From Ophioderma brevispina (Eukaryota; Echinodermata; Ophiuroidea; Amphilepidida; Ophiodermatidae), in contig JAMKCH010078772.1 in NCBI GenBank assembly GCA_023653785.1, forward strand, positions 17,662 to 81,661: DNA of 64,000 nt. The letters run 5' to 3'. Within the stretch, counting starts at the first letter, position 1, and every line of letters starts with the position of its first letter. This document shows positions 1-10,300 of the stretch, one piece after another. Below the pieces are notes generated by a model that saw nothing but the letters and a program-made list of their open reading frames with translations, was not told the origin of the DNA and did not search any database. Position numbers and translations under genes: made by a program.

Positions 1-124
1 TCCGAAGGACGAGGTATTCTCGTGGTTCGTTTGACCAATTCCAAGTGAACCACGGAAGTTTCAATCAATAGTTCTTATATAAATCAAATCCAGAATTTGT
101 ATCCGAAATAAGTCCTAGCAAGTG

Positions 125-194
125 GCCCCGTCGGGACTCGAACCGGGGACCTCCTGCACCAAAGGCGAATACCCTAACCAGTGGGTCACGAGGC
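125..194 (-). repeat. tRNA-like head of a SINE (or tRNA pseudogene)
   Basis: Read on the minus strand, this 70-nt segment has a 7-bp acceptor stem (GCCTCGT with ACGGGGC, one G-U pair), a D arm ACCC/GGGT around ACTGGTTA, and a TTCGAGT T-loop. The last two resemble the A box and B box of an RNA polymerase III internal promoter. The anticodon stem has a mismatch and the T stem pairs poorly, so a working tRNA is unlikely. The downstream sequence (124 to about 1) does not end in a T-run terminator, as expected if the tRNA part heads a longer SINE. The anticodon position would read TTG, but this is not reliable. It lies about 120 bp beyond the donor of the last visible YWTD exon, so probably in an intron of gene 2. 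Confidence 0.55.
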
Positions 195-317
195 TTTCCC
201 CTTCAATAATACACCCTGTCCTTTGAGGCCTTGCAGCAAGGCACGACGGGAAAGAAAGAATGATCGAATGTGGTTTCTAACTATATGACAAAAACAAGAG
301 AGGAAATAGTTACTTAC

Positions 318-486
318 TGCGAAGAATGTACAAATGCAATATCTCGTGGTTTTTGGGGTCCAATGTCGGTATTGGGCACAATTCCTTCTCCAGTCAGATT
401 CATACCAATATAATGTATTTTACCGCTACTGTATTCTCCCCAGTAAATTATACGGTCGATGATATCAAGATCCAGTCCCCAGGGGA
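318..486 (-). CDS. Gene 2 exon: LDL-receptor class B (YWTD) repeat
   Basis: This exon is flanked by an acceptor ending CCTTTAAAG and a donor GTAAGTAAC. It enters in phase 1 and leaves in phase 2. The product has the YWTD blade layout GLDLDIIDRIIYWGEYSSGK, then a basic/His segment and a MNLTGEG turn, closing with KPRDIAFVHSS, which matches the usual PR-x-IAV strand of LDLR class B repeats. Six such repeats form a six-bladed propeller in LDLR, LRP and nidogen families, usually extracellular and ligand-binding. Only about two repeats are visible, so the rest must lie to the left of the window. It follows the exon at 764-1006 in the transcript. Confidence 0.72.
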
Positions 487-763
487 CTTTAAAGGAAAAC
501 AATGGACGACGGATTTCATTAAATCTATTGAGCTCTATTGAGAACGACTTTAGTTAAACATTGCAATCGCAAATGAATTCAGAAAGATAGGCATGCCTGA
601 CTAGTACCTCGCATAGTCTACCACTTTAGATCAAAAGGTACCATTCAAGCAAATTTACTGAATGGAAATAGAGAGGAGCTCAGAGGACGTATAATGCGCT
701 ACTGCTAGAAATTGAAACAGGCTAATTTGAAACACCTTTATTACAAAGAAAACACATTCTTAC

Positions 764-1006
764 AATGTAATCCTGTTTTGACATCTTCAGCATTACTCCC
801 ATCTAAGTTGCATCGTGTTACCTTTTTGTTGCACCATTCTACCCAGTAAATTTTCTCTTCGACTGGATCAAATTTGACCGCACGCGGTCCGTCTACAGGG
901 ATAGTAATCGGCAGTTTTGTGAAGGTGAATGACGCGTCTGATGTTAAGCTTGATTTGAAGATGGCATCTTCATAGAAAACACTTAACAAAACAAAGTCTC
1001 CAGGTG
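764..1006 (-). CDS. Gene 2 exon: start of YWTD beta-propeller
   Basis: 81 codons, phase 1 at both ends. The acceptor is CTCTTAATAG and the donor is GTAAGAATG. With the G left by the mucin exon it starts A-P-G-D-F-V-L-L, resembling the first strand of LRP-type propellers. It continues to a complete blade with the core EKIYWVEWCNKKVTRCNLDG. Two Cys (WC and RC) lie in the blade, which is less usual. The in-phase join to both neighbours supports a real spliced gene. An upstream alternative acceptor (CACTAACAG, about 20 bases earlier) would shift the frame and is not favoured. Confidence 0.72.
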
Positions 1007-1350
1007 CTATTAAGAGAATTGGCAAACATCCTGTTAGTGACAATATTGTAAAGGATCCAATTAAAAAAAATTACAAATCCGATTGCAAGATATATCTATA
1101 TCTTGATGCAATCTTTGATAAACCTAAGTTCCTTATTAAAAATTCCTCCAGATGTTACATCAACAGAGAAAATAAGCTACACAAATGTTCTGGGGATCAA
1201 ATCGAACTGTGAGATTCCATTTTCAAGATGTCTGGGAGGAGGCAATAATAAATTTTAAAATATTTCGTGTATGAGCCACCAGCTGAATTGAGAGACTAGT
1301 TTTATAAGTAACTTTACCCAGGAACCAAACCCTATGTAATAAAAAGGTCA

Positions 1351-3085
1351 CCAGTAGGCTAACAAGTGTTAACCTGCTGTTAACCTGATTTTAACCTTTT
1401 GAGGGTAATGACAAAAACAAGAACTAAAAGAACACAAGAAAGAACAAGAACAAAAAGAACAAGAAGAACAAAAAGAACAAAAAAAAAGAAAAAAAAAAAA
1501 AGAACAAGAACAACAAGATCAAGAAGAACAAGGACAACAAGAACAACAAGAACAAGAAGAACAACAAGATCAAGAAGAACAAGAACAACAAGAACAACAA
1601 GATCAAGAAGAACAAGGACAACAAGATCAAGAAGAACAAGAACAAAAACAAAAGAAACAAGAACAAGAACAAGAAGAACAAGAAGAACAAGAACAAGTAG
1701 AACAAGAACAAGAAGCAGAACAAATGTTATCAGTAGGCTAACAAGTGTTAACCTGCTGTTAATCCGATTTTAACATTTTGAGGGTAATAAAATGTCAGTA
1801 GGCTAAGAAGTGCTAATCCGTTGTTAAACATTTGAGGGTAATAAAAGGTTATCGGCAGGCTAACAAGTGTTAACCTGCTGTTAACCTGATTTTAACCTTT
1901 TGAGGGTAATGACAAGAATAAGAACAAGAAGAACAAGAACAAAACGAACAAGATAAAAAAGAACAAGAACAAGAAGAACAAGATCAAAAAGAACAAGAAG
2001 AACAAGAAGAACAAAAAGATCAAGAAGAACAAGAACAAGAAGATCAAGAAGAACAAGAAGAACAAGAAGAACAAGAAAAAAAAAGTGATATTCCGTTATT
2101 AAACATTTGAGGGTAATAAAAGGTTATCGGCAGGCTAACAAGTGTTAACCTGCTGTTAACCTGATTTTAACCTTTTGAGGGTAATGACAAGAATAAGAAC
2201 AAGAAGAACAAGAAGAACAAAAAGAACAAGAACAAAACAAGAACAAGAAGAACAAGAACAACAAGATCAAAAAGAACAAGAACAAAAACACAAGATCAAG
2301 AAGAACAAGAACAACAAGACAACAAGAACAAGAAGAAAAAGAAGAAAAGGAACAAGAAGAACCGTCTGTTAACCTTTTGAGGGTAATAAAATATCAGTAG
2401 GCTAAGAAGTGCTAATCCGTTGTTAAACATTTGAGGGTAATAAAAGGTTATTGGCAGGCTAACAAGTGTTAACCTGCTGTTAATCCGATTTTAACATTTT
2501 GAGGGTAATGACAAGAATAAGAACAAAAAGAACAAGTACAACAAGAACAAGAACAACAATATCAAGGAGAACAAGAAGAGCATGATCAAGAAGAAAAAGA
2601 GCAAGTAGGACAAGAACAACAAAAACAAGAACAAGAAGAACAAAAAGAACAAGAACAACAAGAACAAGAACAAGAAGAACAAGAACAAGAAGAACAAGAA
2701 GAACAAGAACAACAAGAACAACAAGAACAACAAGAACAAGAAGAACAAGAACAGCAAGAACAACAACAAGAGCAACAAGAAAAAGAACAAGAAGAACAAG
2801 AACAAAACAAGAACAAGAACAACAAGAACAACAAGAACAGCAAGAACAAGAACAACAAGAACAAGAACAACAAGAACATCCAGAACAAGAACAACCAGAA
2901 CAAGAACAACAAGAACAAGAAGAACAACAAGAACAAGAAGATCAAAAACAACCAGAACAAGAACAACAAGAACAAGAACAACAACAGCAACAAGAAGAAC
3001 AAGAACAGCAAGAACAAGAACAAGAAGAAAACAAGAAGAAGAACAAGAGCAAGAAGAACAAGGACAAGAAGAAGACGAAGAATAA
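1351..3085. repeat. Compound satellite: GAACAA-rich blocks alternating with a ~60-bp unit
   Basis: About 1.7 kb made of purine-rich GAACAA/AAGAAC blocks, nearly free of T on the plus strand, interrupted by copies of a second, unrelated unit of about 55-65 bp. That unit has the core AGGCTAACAAGTGTTAACC and ends in TTTGAGGGTAAT. Copies or part-copies of it start near 1351, 1731, 1795, 1855, 2085, 2128, 2366, 2394 and 2452. The last purine block (about 2500-3085) is the longest. Long Arg/Thr-rich or Leu/Phe-rich reading frames here are low-complexity artefacts. The array sits in the gene 2 intron between the mucin exon and the first YWTD exon. Confidence 0.9.
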
Positions 3086-4339
3086 GAATAACAATATATT
3101 TTGCCATGGCTAAGATGCTTGAATATAAAGGTCACGAAAGGAGTCATTGACCTATATAAACTCGGGGTGACTTAATCTCAATAACACAAATTTTGGTTAG
3201 ATTTGATTTTCGAGATATGACCACCTTATTATGTTATCATTGCATAATGATTCTCAATTTATTAGTAGAATGTAAATTTAACTACTAACTTTTGACTGGA
3301 AATACATTGAAGAGGCTAGAAATAGCCAACTTACATTGACTTGAAACTACACTTCTGGGTGGCTATTACTGTATTCCCTGGTGTAAACTGTTTTAACGCT
3401 CCATGCAAATCCCAATCTATCCATTTCAGCTATTTTAAAGAATTTCGTATTTTGTTGGAAATGTGCCAGTGTCCACTTGAGGCCTAACATATCAAAGTAA
3501 TCCTCTTGTAATGTTTATCTTTATCCCATACCTATATTGTTTAGTATTGAAATGTAAAATAGTGTGTAATAAAGCACTTTATAAATGTTTGTAATTTATT
3601 TTACTTTGCTGTTGGCATGCGCATTAAAAATGTTATATCTTCGCCACCTTGTATCAAATGGCAATGATTCAATAACCAAAAATGTTTCTTGACAGCATAT
3701 AATTTTATTTGAAAGACTGTCACCAACAAAGCCCAATTTAAATGTTTCAATTGAATCCAATGTATCATTTTATGTGAGTAGCCATTATATGTTGAGTATA
3801 ATGGTCCATACGCTTGCTGCATAGAAAATTTCCAGTAAAATGACGACGAAAATGAAACCCTTGTCCTTCGGGCAGACGGATATTGGAAGTTCAGTCGATC
3901 GGCCTCCCGTTTTTTCTTTACATTCATATATATTAATACACATACCTAATTAAACCACTATTACTATAATAACTCCATGATTAAACGACATGCCACGAAT
4001 GAGCATGGTGGACGACAACCGAAAGAGAGTTCAGAAAATATATACAATTTAATTAAATTGGTCATTAAAATATAATAAAACCACTTTGTTTTCAGTATAG
4101 AGTAATCTGCCAGAACAAAATATTTTCCGGTAATCATTTGTACATAAAAAATGTTGCCATGTTTCAAGAAAATTGTGTGGTAGGGTTTTCTTTTTTGTGG
4201 CCTAACCGTTAAAAAAGCTCATATCATAAAAATTAAAAGATTTCCAGTGGTGCCAAACATCTCAAGTTTGATGGGGTTAGTGGTGGGGTTCTGATAGGCA
4301 ATCGGATAGGGCCTTTTTAAAGGTCAACCTTATATTTAC
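3086..4339. other. Remainder of gene 2 intron, nothing recognised
   Basis: AT-rich sequence between the satellite and the donor of the mucin exon. Two minus-strand open frames of 67-108 codons (3601-3927, 3964-4167) have no recognisable domain, no clear splice context and a composition typical of chance frames. Confidence 0.5.
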
Positions 4340-4844
4340 CTGCCTCTTGTGATCCAATCCCACAAGGATCTGGAAGTTGAGTAGATTCTGGCTGAGTGGT
4401 ACGACGCTGAGTAGATTGTTTTGTGGGTTGAGTTGATTTGAGTTGAGTTCTTGGATCATAAGCAGATTCAGGTTTAGTAGTACCATGTTGAGTCGATTCT
4501 GGCTGAGTGGAACGACGCGGAGTAACTTGAAATTTGGTAGTTTGAGTTAGGGTTGATTTGGGTTGCGTCCTTGAATCATATGGAGATTTTGGTTTAGTAA
4601 CAATGTGTTGAGTAGATTCTGACTGAGTAATACCACGCTGAGTATACTGAAGTTTTGTAGTTTGAGTCTGGGTTGATTTGGGTTGAGATCTTGGATCATG
4701 AGTAGATTTAGGTTTAGTAGTACTATGTTGAGTAGATTTAGATTGATTAGTGTGATGCTCAGTAGATACAGACTGAGAAGGTAGATACTGAGTAGCTTCG
4801 GTTAGAGTGCTGTGACTGCCACTTAATTCTGGTTCCATATGCAC
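4340..4844 (-). CDS. Gene 2 exon: mucin-like linker with three 40-residue repeats
   Basis: An open frame of about 167 codons ending at donor GTAAATATAAGG (phase 1), which joins in frame to the YWTD exon at 1006. The protein is Ser/Thr/Gln/Pro/Lys-rich. It holds three tandem repeats of 40, 40 and 37 residues, each built as STQHxxTKPKSxxDxRTQ, then KSTQTQTTK, then a TQPE-type end. It closes with a short unique LPDPCGIGSQEAG tail. Such segments are usually O-glycosylated stalks. The 5' edge is uncertain: an acceptor GAATAG before 4844 gives phase 0, and an acceptor CCAG before 4828 gives phase 1, which would match the other junctions. No signal peptide is visible, so it is an internal exon. Confidence 0.65.
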
Positions 4845-5012
4845 CTATTCAAATAATGATAGTTCAGATGTTATAAAGATTTAAGGACATCCAGCTTTAT
4901 TATAGTGCGATACAAATGAAACCGCCTACGATGACATTACAACAAGTAAAAAGACCCTCTTCTTGACGTAATTTTTATCAGGATATGCATATTCGGACTG
5001 ATTTGCAAACTC
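4845..5012. other. Unassigned sequence upstream of the mucin exon
   Basis: Presumed intron upstream of the mucin exon. Nothing recognisable. Confidence 0.4.
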
Positions 5013-5449
5013 TATAGACAATGCACGATCCCCATAATGCATCTCGTTAAGTGCCCATTTTCATCGGGGAACTTGTAGCAGAATTCATGTTTTCAGAAAA
5101 TTCTGTTGGTCGTTCGCGTCGCCGGACAGTGCCTAAAACTACAATACAAGTACATTTTCACGTGAAGTTAATCTTACAGAAATTAGAAGAATATCATAGG
5201 AACAAAAAACAACCGAGGCACTGGTGTTGAAATTTACGGCAAAAGGTGGCATTTTCGATCGTAACCGTGCCCTAATTGTGCCGGACGATTACATAACTAT
5301 AGTGCAACGTCCCAGATAAGGTTATGTTTTCTGGTATTGATATTACGCACTGGACCGTATGTTTTTAGCTAACTTGAGGCTGGTACAAGTTCCCGGATGG
5401 AAATAGGCAATTAACGAGATGCATTGTGGGGATCGCTCAAGTCGTCTAT
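5013..5449. repeat. Foldback element (MITE-like), ~0.44 kb
   Basis: The ends form inverted repeats of about 50 bp. The left end begins GATCCCCATAATGCATCTCG at 5027. The right end, reverse-complemented from 5434, begins GATCCCCACAATGCATCTCG. Both continue to GGGAACTTGTA with few mismatches. Weaker pairing (ATAGAC) extends outward. There is no coding potential inside, so it looks like a non-autonomous DNA transposon. Confidence 0.8.
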
Positions 5450-6241
5450 TGGGATTAATTTAGAAGAACGTTGAGTTCCTGTCATCCCCTCCTTTTCACA
5501 ACACCATATTTTGACCAGAACCTTTAATCAGCTCATTAGATCAATCTCAGGAGGTGGTTCAGAATGGAGCATGGAACGACGTGGCTAAATCCGAAATATA
5601 ATCTTAAGAAATTCCTTAATTTTAAAGCCACAACTCCCAAAATCATCAGTTACTGCTTTTGATAAATACCATTATATCTGTTAAAATAAATTTGAAATTA
5701 TTGAATTAAAATATGTATAGAAAGGCGGAAGCAAATCAAAGAGAAACAATATAATTTCACCTGTGGCCGCCAGCAGGTATTTCCTGATGCAATAGTTGTG
5801 CCAGTATATGAAGTTTCACTTCTAAACACTCAATATGTTGTTAGTGGTGCAAATATAAAGATCGGAAGTAAGAAATCCGAAAGCAAAGAAATAACAGAAG
5901 AATACATAAACAAAACCCGTTTCTAACCAGGCATACTTATTTGTTCTCAGTGGCAATAGCTATGCCAGTGATGTAACACAAACAGATATTTACTTGGATC
6001 TGACTACAAAATTCTAATTATAACATATGTTTAAAGTAGACGGAGACGGTGAAATGGTTAATTTAGACAAGCAGGGCATCTTTTGCGAGCTTCGTGCAAT
6101 GTCATTATGATTGAACCCCTAGTTAAAGACGAAAAGCGAATACAAGATTTACGCCAGGAGACCTTATTTTTTTAAGCAGTCTGTCCTCTTCATACAAATA
6201 ACGATGCTTCTCCTTCGGGCGCATCAGAAGCTGCTTTTCTA
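5450..6241. other. Unassigned non-coding sequence
   Basis: AT-rich, with no domain-bearing frame, RNA gene or clear repeat seen. Confidence 0.4.
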
Positions 6242-7116
6242 TTTATAATACAGCCTGTCTAAAAATGGTACAATCGCGTAATGCAATTTTTCATCATGAT
6301 ATTCCAAAGGAACTTTAAGAAACTACACACGAGCTAAAAGAAGAAAAACCAAGCTTTATATGCTCTTTGTTCCATCCCATTTCCTGTATTGGCAATCCAG
6401 AGATATGTGCGGTTTTTGTTTTACTACAGTAGGTCAAAATCTATTTTGTGCCACCTTTCTCTGTGCGATTCTACATCCTAAACATCAATTATGCAAAACG
6501 CAAATGTTTTCTAAACGGATTCCGAATTCAAGGAAGGGTTTGCACTTCATTAAAGCAAATCATAGTCATAATGGTCAAAAAATGATTTGACTGATAAATC
6601 ATAAGTGACCTCGAAGTGGCTGTTGAAATCTCAAATGCAATAGGGCATTCGCAGAAAAATAACCACCAGTTTTTTCCCCAACTACGTTGAAGTAGGTTAA
6701 TCTTAAGTATCACCCAAACACAAGGGTGAAGTTATTGCGCAATGTTCAAGTGAAGTTTGGAAGAAGATGTAATCCATATCTCAAATAGCAATAGGAACAA
6801 AATTGTAAAACTCGTTAACATATTACGGTCGAAGAAGTAGAAGATTAGTACAACGAAACTGGAGTTAGAAGTAAATGCAACTTGTAACATGCGTTGTACG
6901 TTGCTCAAAACGTGGCACAAAAGTGATTTGAACTAGCTTGACATTTATTTGAGTGTATCCAAATTGTAAAAGCAAATGAGCTTGGACATCAACAGCAGTA
7001 GAAAAAGTTGCTCTGACTCTTAAACTGATGTCGGCCTAAGTATTTAATCTCAAAATTTTATATCTAAAACGGGTTCTCTGATTGTACCATTTTTGAGACA
7101 GGCGAGCTGTAATAAA
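6242..7116. mobile_element. Candidate non-autonomous element with mariner-like ends
   Basis: The left end carries CCTGTCTAAAAATGGTACAA at about 6254 and the right end the inverse, TTGTACCATTTTTGAGACAGG, ending about 7103. Pairing extends outward (TTATAATACAG against CTGTAATAAA). The ACAG...CTGTC...AAAAATGG arrangement resembles Tc1/mariner termini, and a TA flank is possible. The short open frames inside (up to 76 codons) show no transposase motif, so this is a MITE or a decayed copy. Confidence 0.55.
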
Positions 7117-8594
7117 GCGCGAATGATGAATTTGTACTTAGTTTGTTTGAGGTCATCTCGAACAGAACATTTGGCGATATACATGGGCTTAAAATACCAA
7201 GACTAATTTAAGGATTAAAGGTGGTTAATGTATTGCCACATCATTATAGCTTGAAATATTGCGCAATTAAAGAAACATGTTAATTATTTTTGAGCGTATG
7301 ATACTAACCCATGAACAATGAAATTATTTTGTGATTTCAGTGTTGTTGTTAAAAAGAAGGGCAATGCGTTAGATTAGCAGACAAAAGGTAAGATCGATAA
7401 AAAGGGAAAACAAGATGGATAAGAAAGATTTTAAAGTGATTACCTGTGCTTTCTGAAGTAAGGTATGGAAAACGACCCTAAGTAAATATTTTGGTAGCTG
7501 GCTCTACATGATTCAGATTGACACGGTTTTAATTTAAAATGGTAATTAAAGCACAAAATGGGAGTCGCGATTGACATTGAAATAAACAAAATAAAACAGA
7601 GTTGTCCGTCAGTCTTTCAAGGTAGTGTTGCCTGAATAACAGTCTTGCAGCACTGAGGTTTATATTTGGTAGTGTGTACTTTTGAGACAAAAAGTCACGG
7701 CTGTTGGTAAAATCACATGGCAAAATGTACAAAGCTAAGACGTCGATGATTTGGAAGGCGGAAAGTGTGCCATCTTTGGCAAATGGACACAGTTTCCTTC
7801 GTAACGGAGTGTGGACCGAAAAAGCTTCCTTTCCATTTAAGACTGCTGTCGCTGAAACTAAACAACGAAAACTAGTAGCACGGTGGGCGTGTGCCTCGTA
7901 TGCTCGCAGACCGGATTAAAGTGACGCCGCCGATTAGCAATAATACCAACACTAAAATTTATATTGATTCCAGGATCCCGGGAAATATATTTAAATTGGC
8001 TTTGCAAGAAAATCGAAGATCATGGAATAGCGCAGATTATATGTTAAGGGTTATTGGTTAATCACAGGGCTTGACAGCATCGTTACTGAAGTTTCCTGGG
8101 AAGTTTACAAAATTCCCGGAAAATACAAATAAGAGGGGTATCTGAAATGTAAATTGAATATTTTTTAAAGACTTTCTAGTTCCCGCGAAAACGATTATAT
8201 GCACCCCTACTTGCAACATGCATTACCTATACCATATCTTCCCACACCTGGATACATAGAAAGCCAATTTACATGGGATCGTCATTAAAGTTCTTTTCCG
8301 TGGGTTCTTCTGCACACGTTAATGACGTAAAAGCGTAACGGAATTTGTATAAAATCAAAACCGAAACAGTTAGCTAAAAAATTTATTGTATTGCGGAAAA
8401 AGTACTATACATTTAAGACGTGGGAACTACTTTTTGCATTATTTTTTTTAAAATGTAGGTTTAGCTATCTTGTAATTTTGAAAGAAAGAGGGCTCCAATA
8501 GAATTTTGATCCGTGCTTGATGAAGCGGAAATCTGTCGACGAACAGCAGGTCGATTCGGCTCGCGCACGTTTGTTTTTCGCAACAGGTGTGCCA
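7117..8594. other. Unassigned non-coding sequence
   Basis: No recognisable coding, RNA or repeat structure beyond short chance frames. Confidence 0.4.
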
Positions 8595-8884
8595 TTATAA
8601 ATCAGAATCCCATGTAGAAGTTTGAGGAAGAAGGTTTGAAGATGTTTTTCCTATAATTGAAGGAACCCTATGCAAACTATACCTTTTTTTTAAATCCATT
8701 ATATGAGACAAATTACATTTGGTGTACATTAAACACAATTTACTTGATTTCTTCCTTATTTTACAAAGTCCCCCACATTTTCCAGAGTTGGCACCCAAAA
8801 ATTCTGATTCAGCACCCTTAGAGCTATAGAAAAACATCTTCAAACCTTCTTCCCCAAACTTCTGGAATGGGGTTTGATTTATAA
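8595..8884. repeat. Foldback MITE, ~290 bp
   Basis: Inverted ends of about 55 bp. The left arm (8595 on) contains AGAAGTTTGAGGAAGAAGG and TTTGAAGATGTTTTTC. The right arm (8825-8884) is its inverse, ending GGTTTGATTTATAA, and TTATAA lies at both edges. The interior is unique and non-coding, and holds one GCAAACTATACCTTTTT motif shared with other repeats in this window. Confidence 0.8.
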
Positions 8885-9571
8885 CCCTACTAAAGGAATT
8901 GGATGACGTTTAGTGCTCAACTAGCTGTCTGTGTTTTTTACAAGATGTCGTTGACTTGGAATACTTTGTAAAAGCAGTTGGCTTATTAGATTTTCACTTT
9001 AATAAGTTCACTATATATCAATCCCAAAGAGATGTTCAATGGCTCGGAAATTAAACTGCTAGATAAAAACGATATTATCTATAAAAACCAAATAAAACTC
9101 AGCTTAGGAGAGCTGTGAATGAAAAATACATTCAATTCTTGATGCCAGGCGACATTATTACCATCGCGAAAATTATGAAAGCCATTAATGAGTCATTGTC
9201 TTTCTTGTATTTGACTTGATCCAAGTAAAAATAAACAGAAATATTAATAAGGTATAATCAATTTGTTTTCCTACGGCGCCCAAATTGAATCAATTTGAGG
9301 ATTTTATATCAATAATCTAATCATCAGCTCATATACCGGTATTCAGCTAAGACCAAAAAACATTTTAGTTGAAAATTCACAAAACAAAAATTGGTAGTTG
9401 AAAATTATAAATAATATTATAGATCCCGAATATCACTAAACATGGATTCGTATTCTCCGAGCGAATTTATTTAGCTGCGCGTTTATGCAAAATCGCGTTT
9501 ACGAGATTTAACCACTTGTTTAGATAACTACTATAAATAACAGTACACAGTTTTGCTCTTTGAAGGGCGTG
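8885..9571. other. Unassigned non-coding sequence
   Basis: AT-rich, no feature recognised. Confidence 0.4.
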
Positions 9572-10300
9572 TTAAAGCAATATTAGCACATTTTTTGTGC
9601 GCCTCCAATTTTTCAAAAAAATTGGAGATTTTTACACGGTTGCTTGGTGGTAACTGGCTAGTAAACTATACCTGTTGAATGTTAGCTCGAAAACATGTCT
9701 ATGTGTCACAAACGAAGGAATTTTGTACTAGAATAATTATTATCGGGGATCCCCGCTAATAATTCAACGGGCTTGTGGAAACGGGCTTCCAATGTGAAAT
9801 AGCCGGGGGAAAAATACGCCATGTACGTGTCTACGCTCATCAATTAGTGTTTTAATAGTTCGGGCAAGTCAAGTTAGAGGTTATTTTCTCGAATGTGGCA
9901 CTATTTCATCATGGACGGACATTAAACGAGCAATTTCCAGCTCTGCCGTTAAGTCCAAGCTGTGATCCCAATTCTAATTACAAATCGCTTATTTTGTTGA
10001 TAAATACGCATTTTTTAGCAATTCTCGTTCGCAAGGGTATTAGTCAGGAGCCATCAATCCGCATCTCGCTTAAAAAAAAGGTTTTTGACCCGTACAGCAT
10101 CTGCTCTAAAATTTTTGAACACATATACATGAATAGTGTATATGTTGGGGGGTAGGGTTAATGAAAAGTGATGTTGGATTAATAAGCCTCTTGCGAAAAA
10201 ATAACAAAATCCAAGATGGCGTCCAAACTGGCCGTTTTTTACCTGAAAAAAACGTGTTTTTATGTATAACTTTCGATTACAATCTCCAAAAATAGTGCCG
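9572..10300. repeat. Dispersed repeat, 5'-part copy of the TTAA element at 41.0 kb
   Basis: Starts TTAAAGCAATATTAGCACA. It matches 41029 onward through the stretches around AACGAAGGAATTTTGTA, ATAATTATTATCGGGGATCC and ATTTCATCATGGACGG, with small indels, to about 10040. After that the two copies diverge. The part from about 10165 (TTGCGAAAAAATA...) instead resembles the reverse complement of 16735-16815, so two family members appear to be mosaics. Confidence 0.75.

Noticed and set aside
1399..3147. Long Arg/Thr-rich (plus) and Leu/Phe/Ser/Cys-rich (minus) open frames, up to 218 codons
   Set aside because: They lie in GAACAA repeats that rarely contain stop codons in any frame. No splice context, no non-repetitive sequence.
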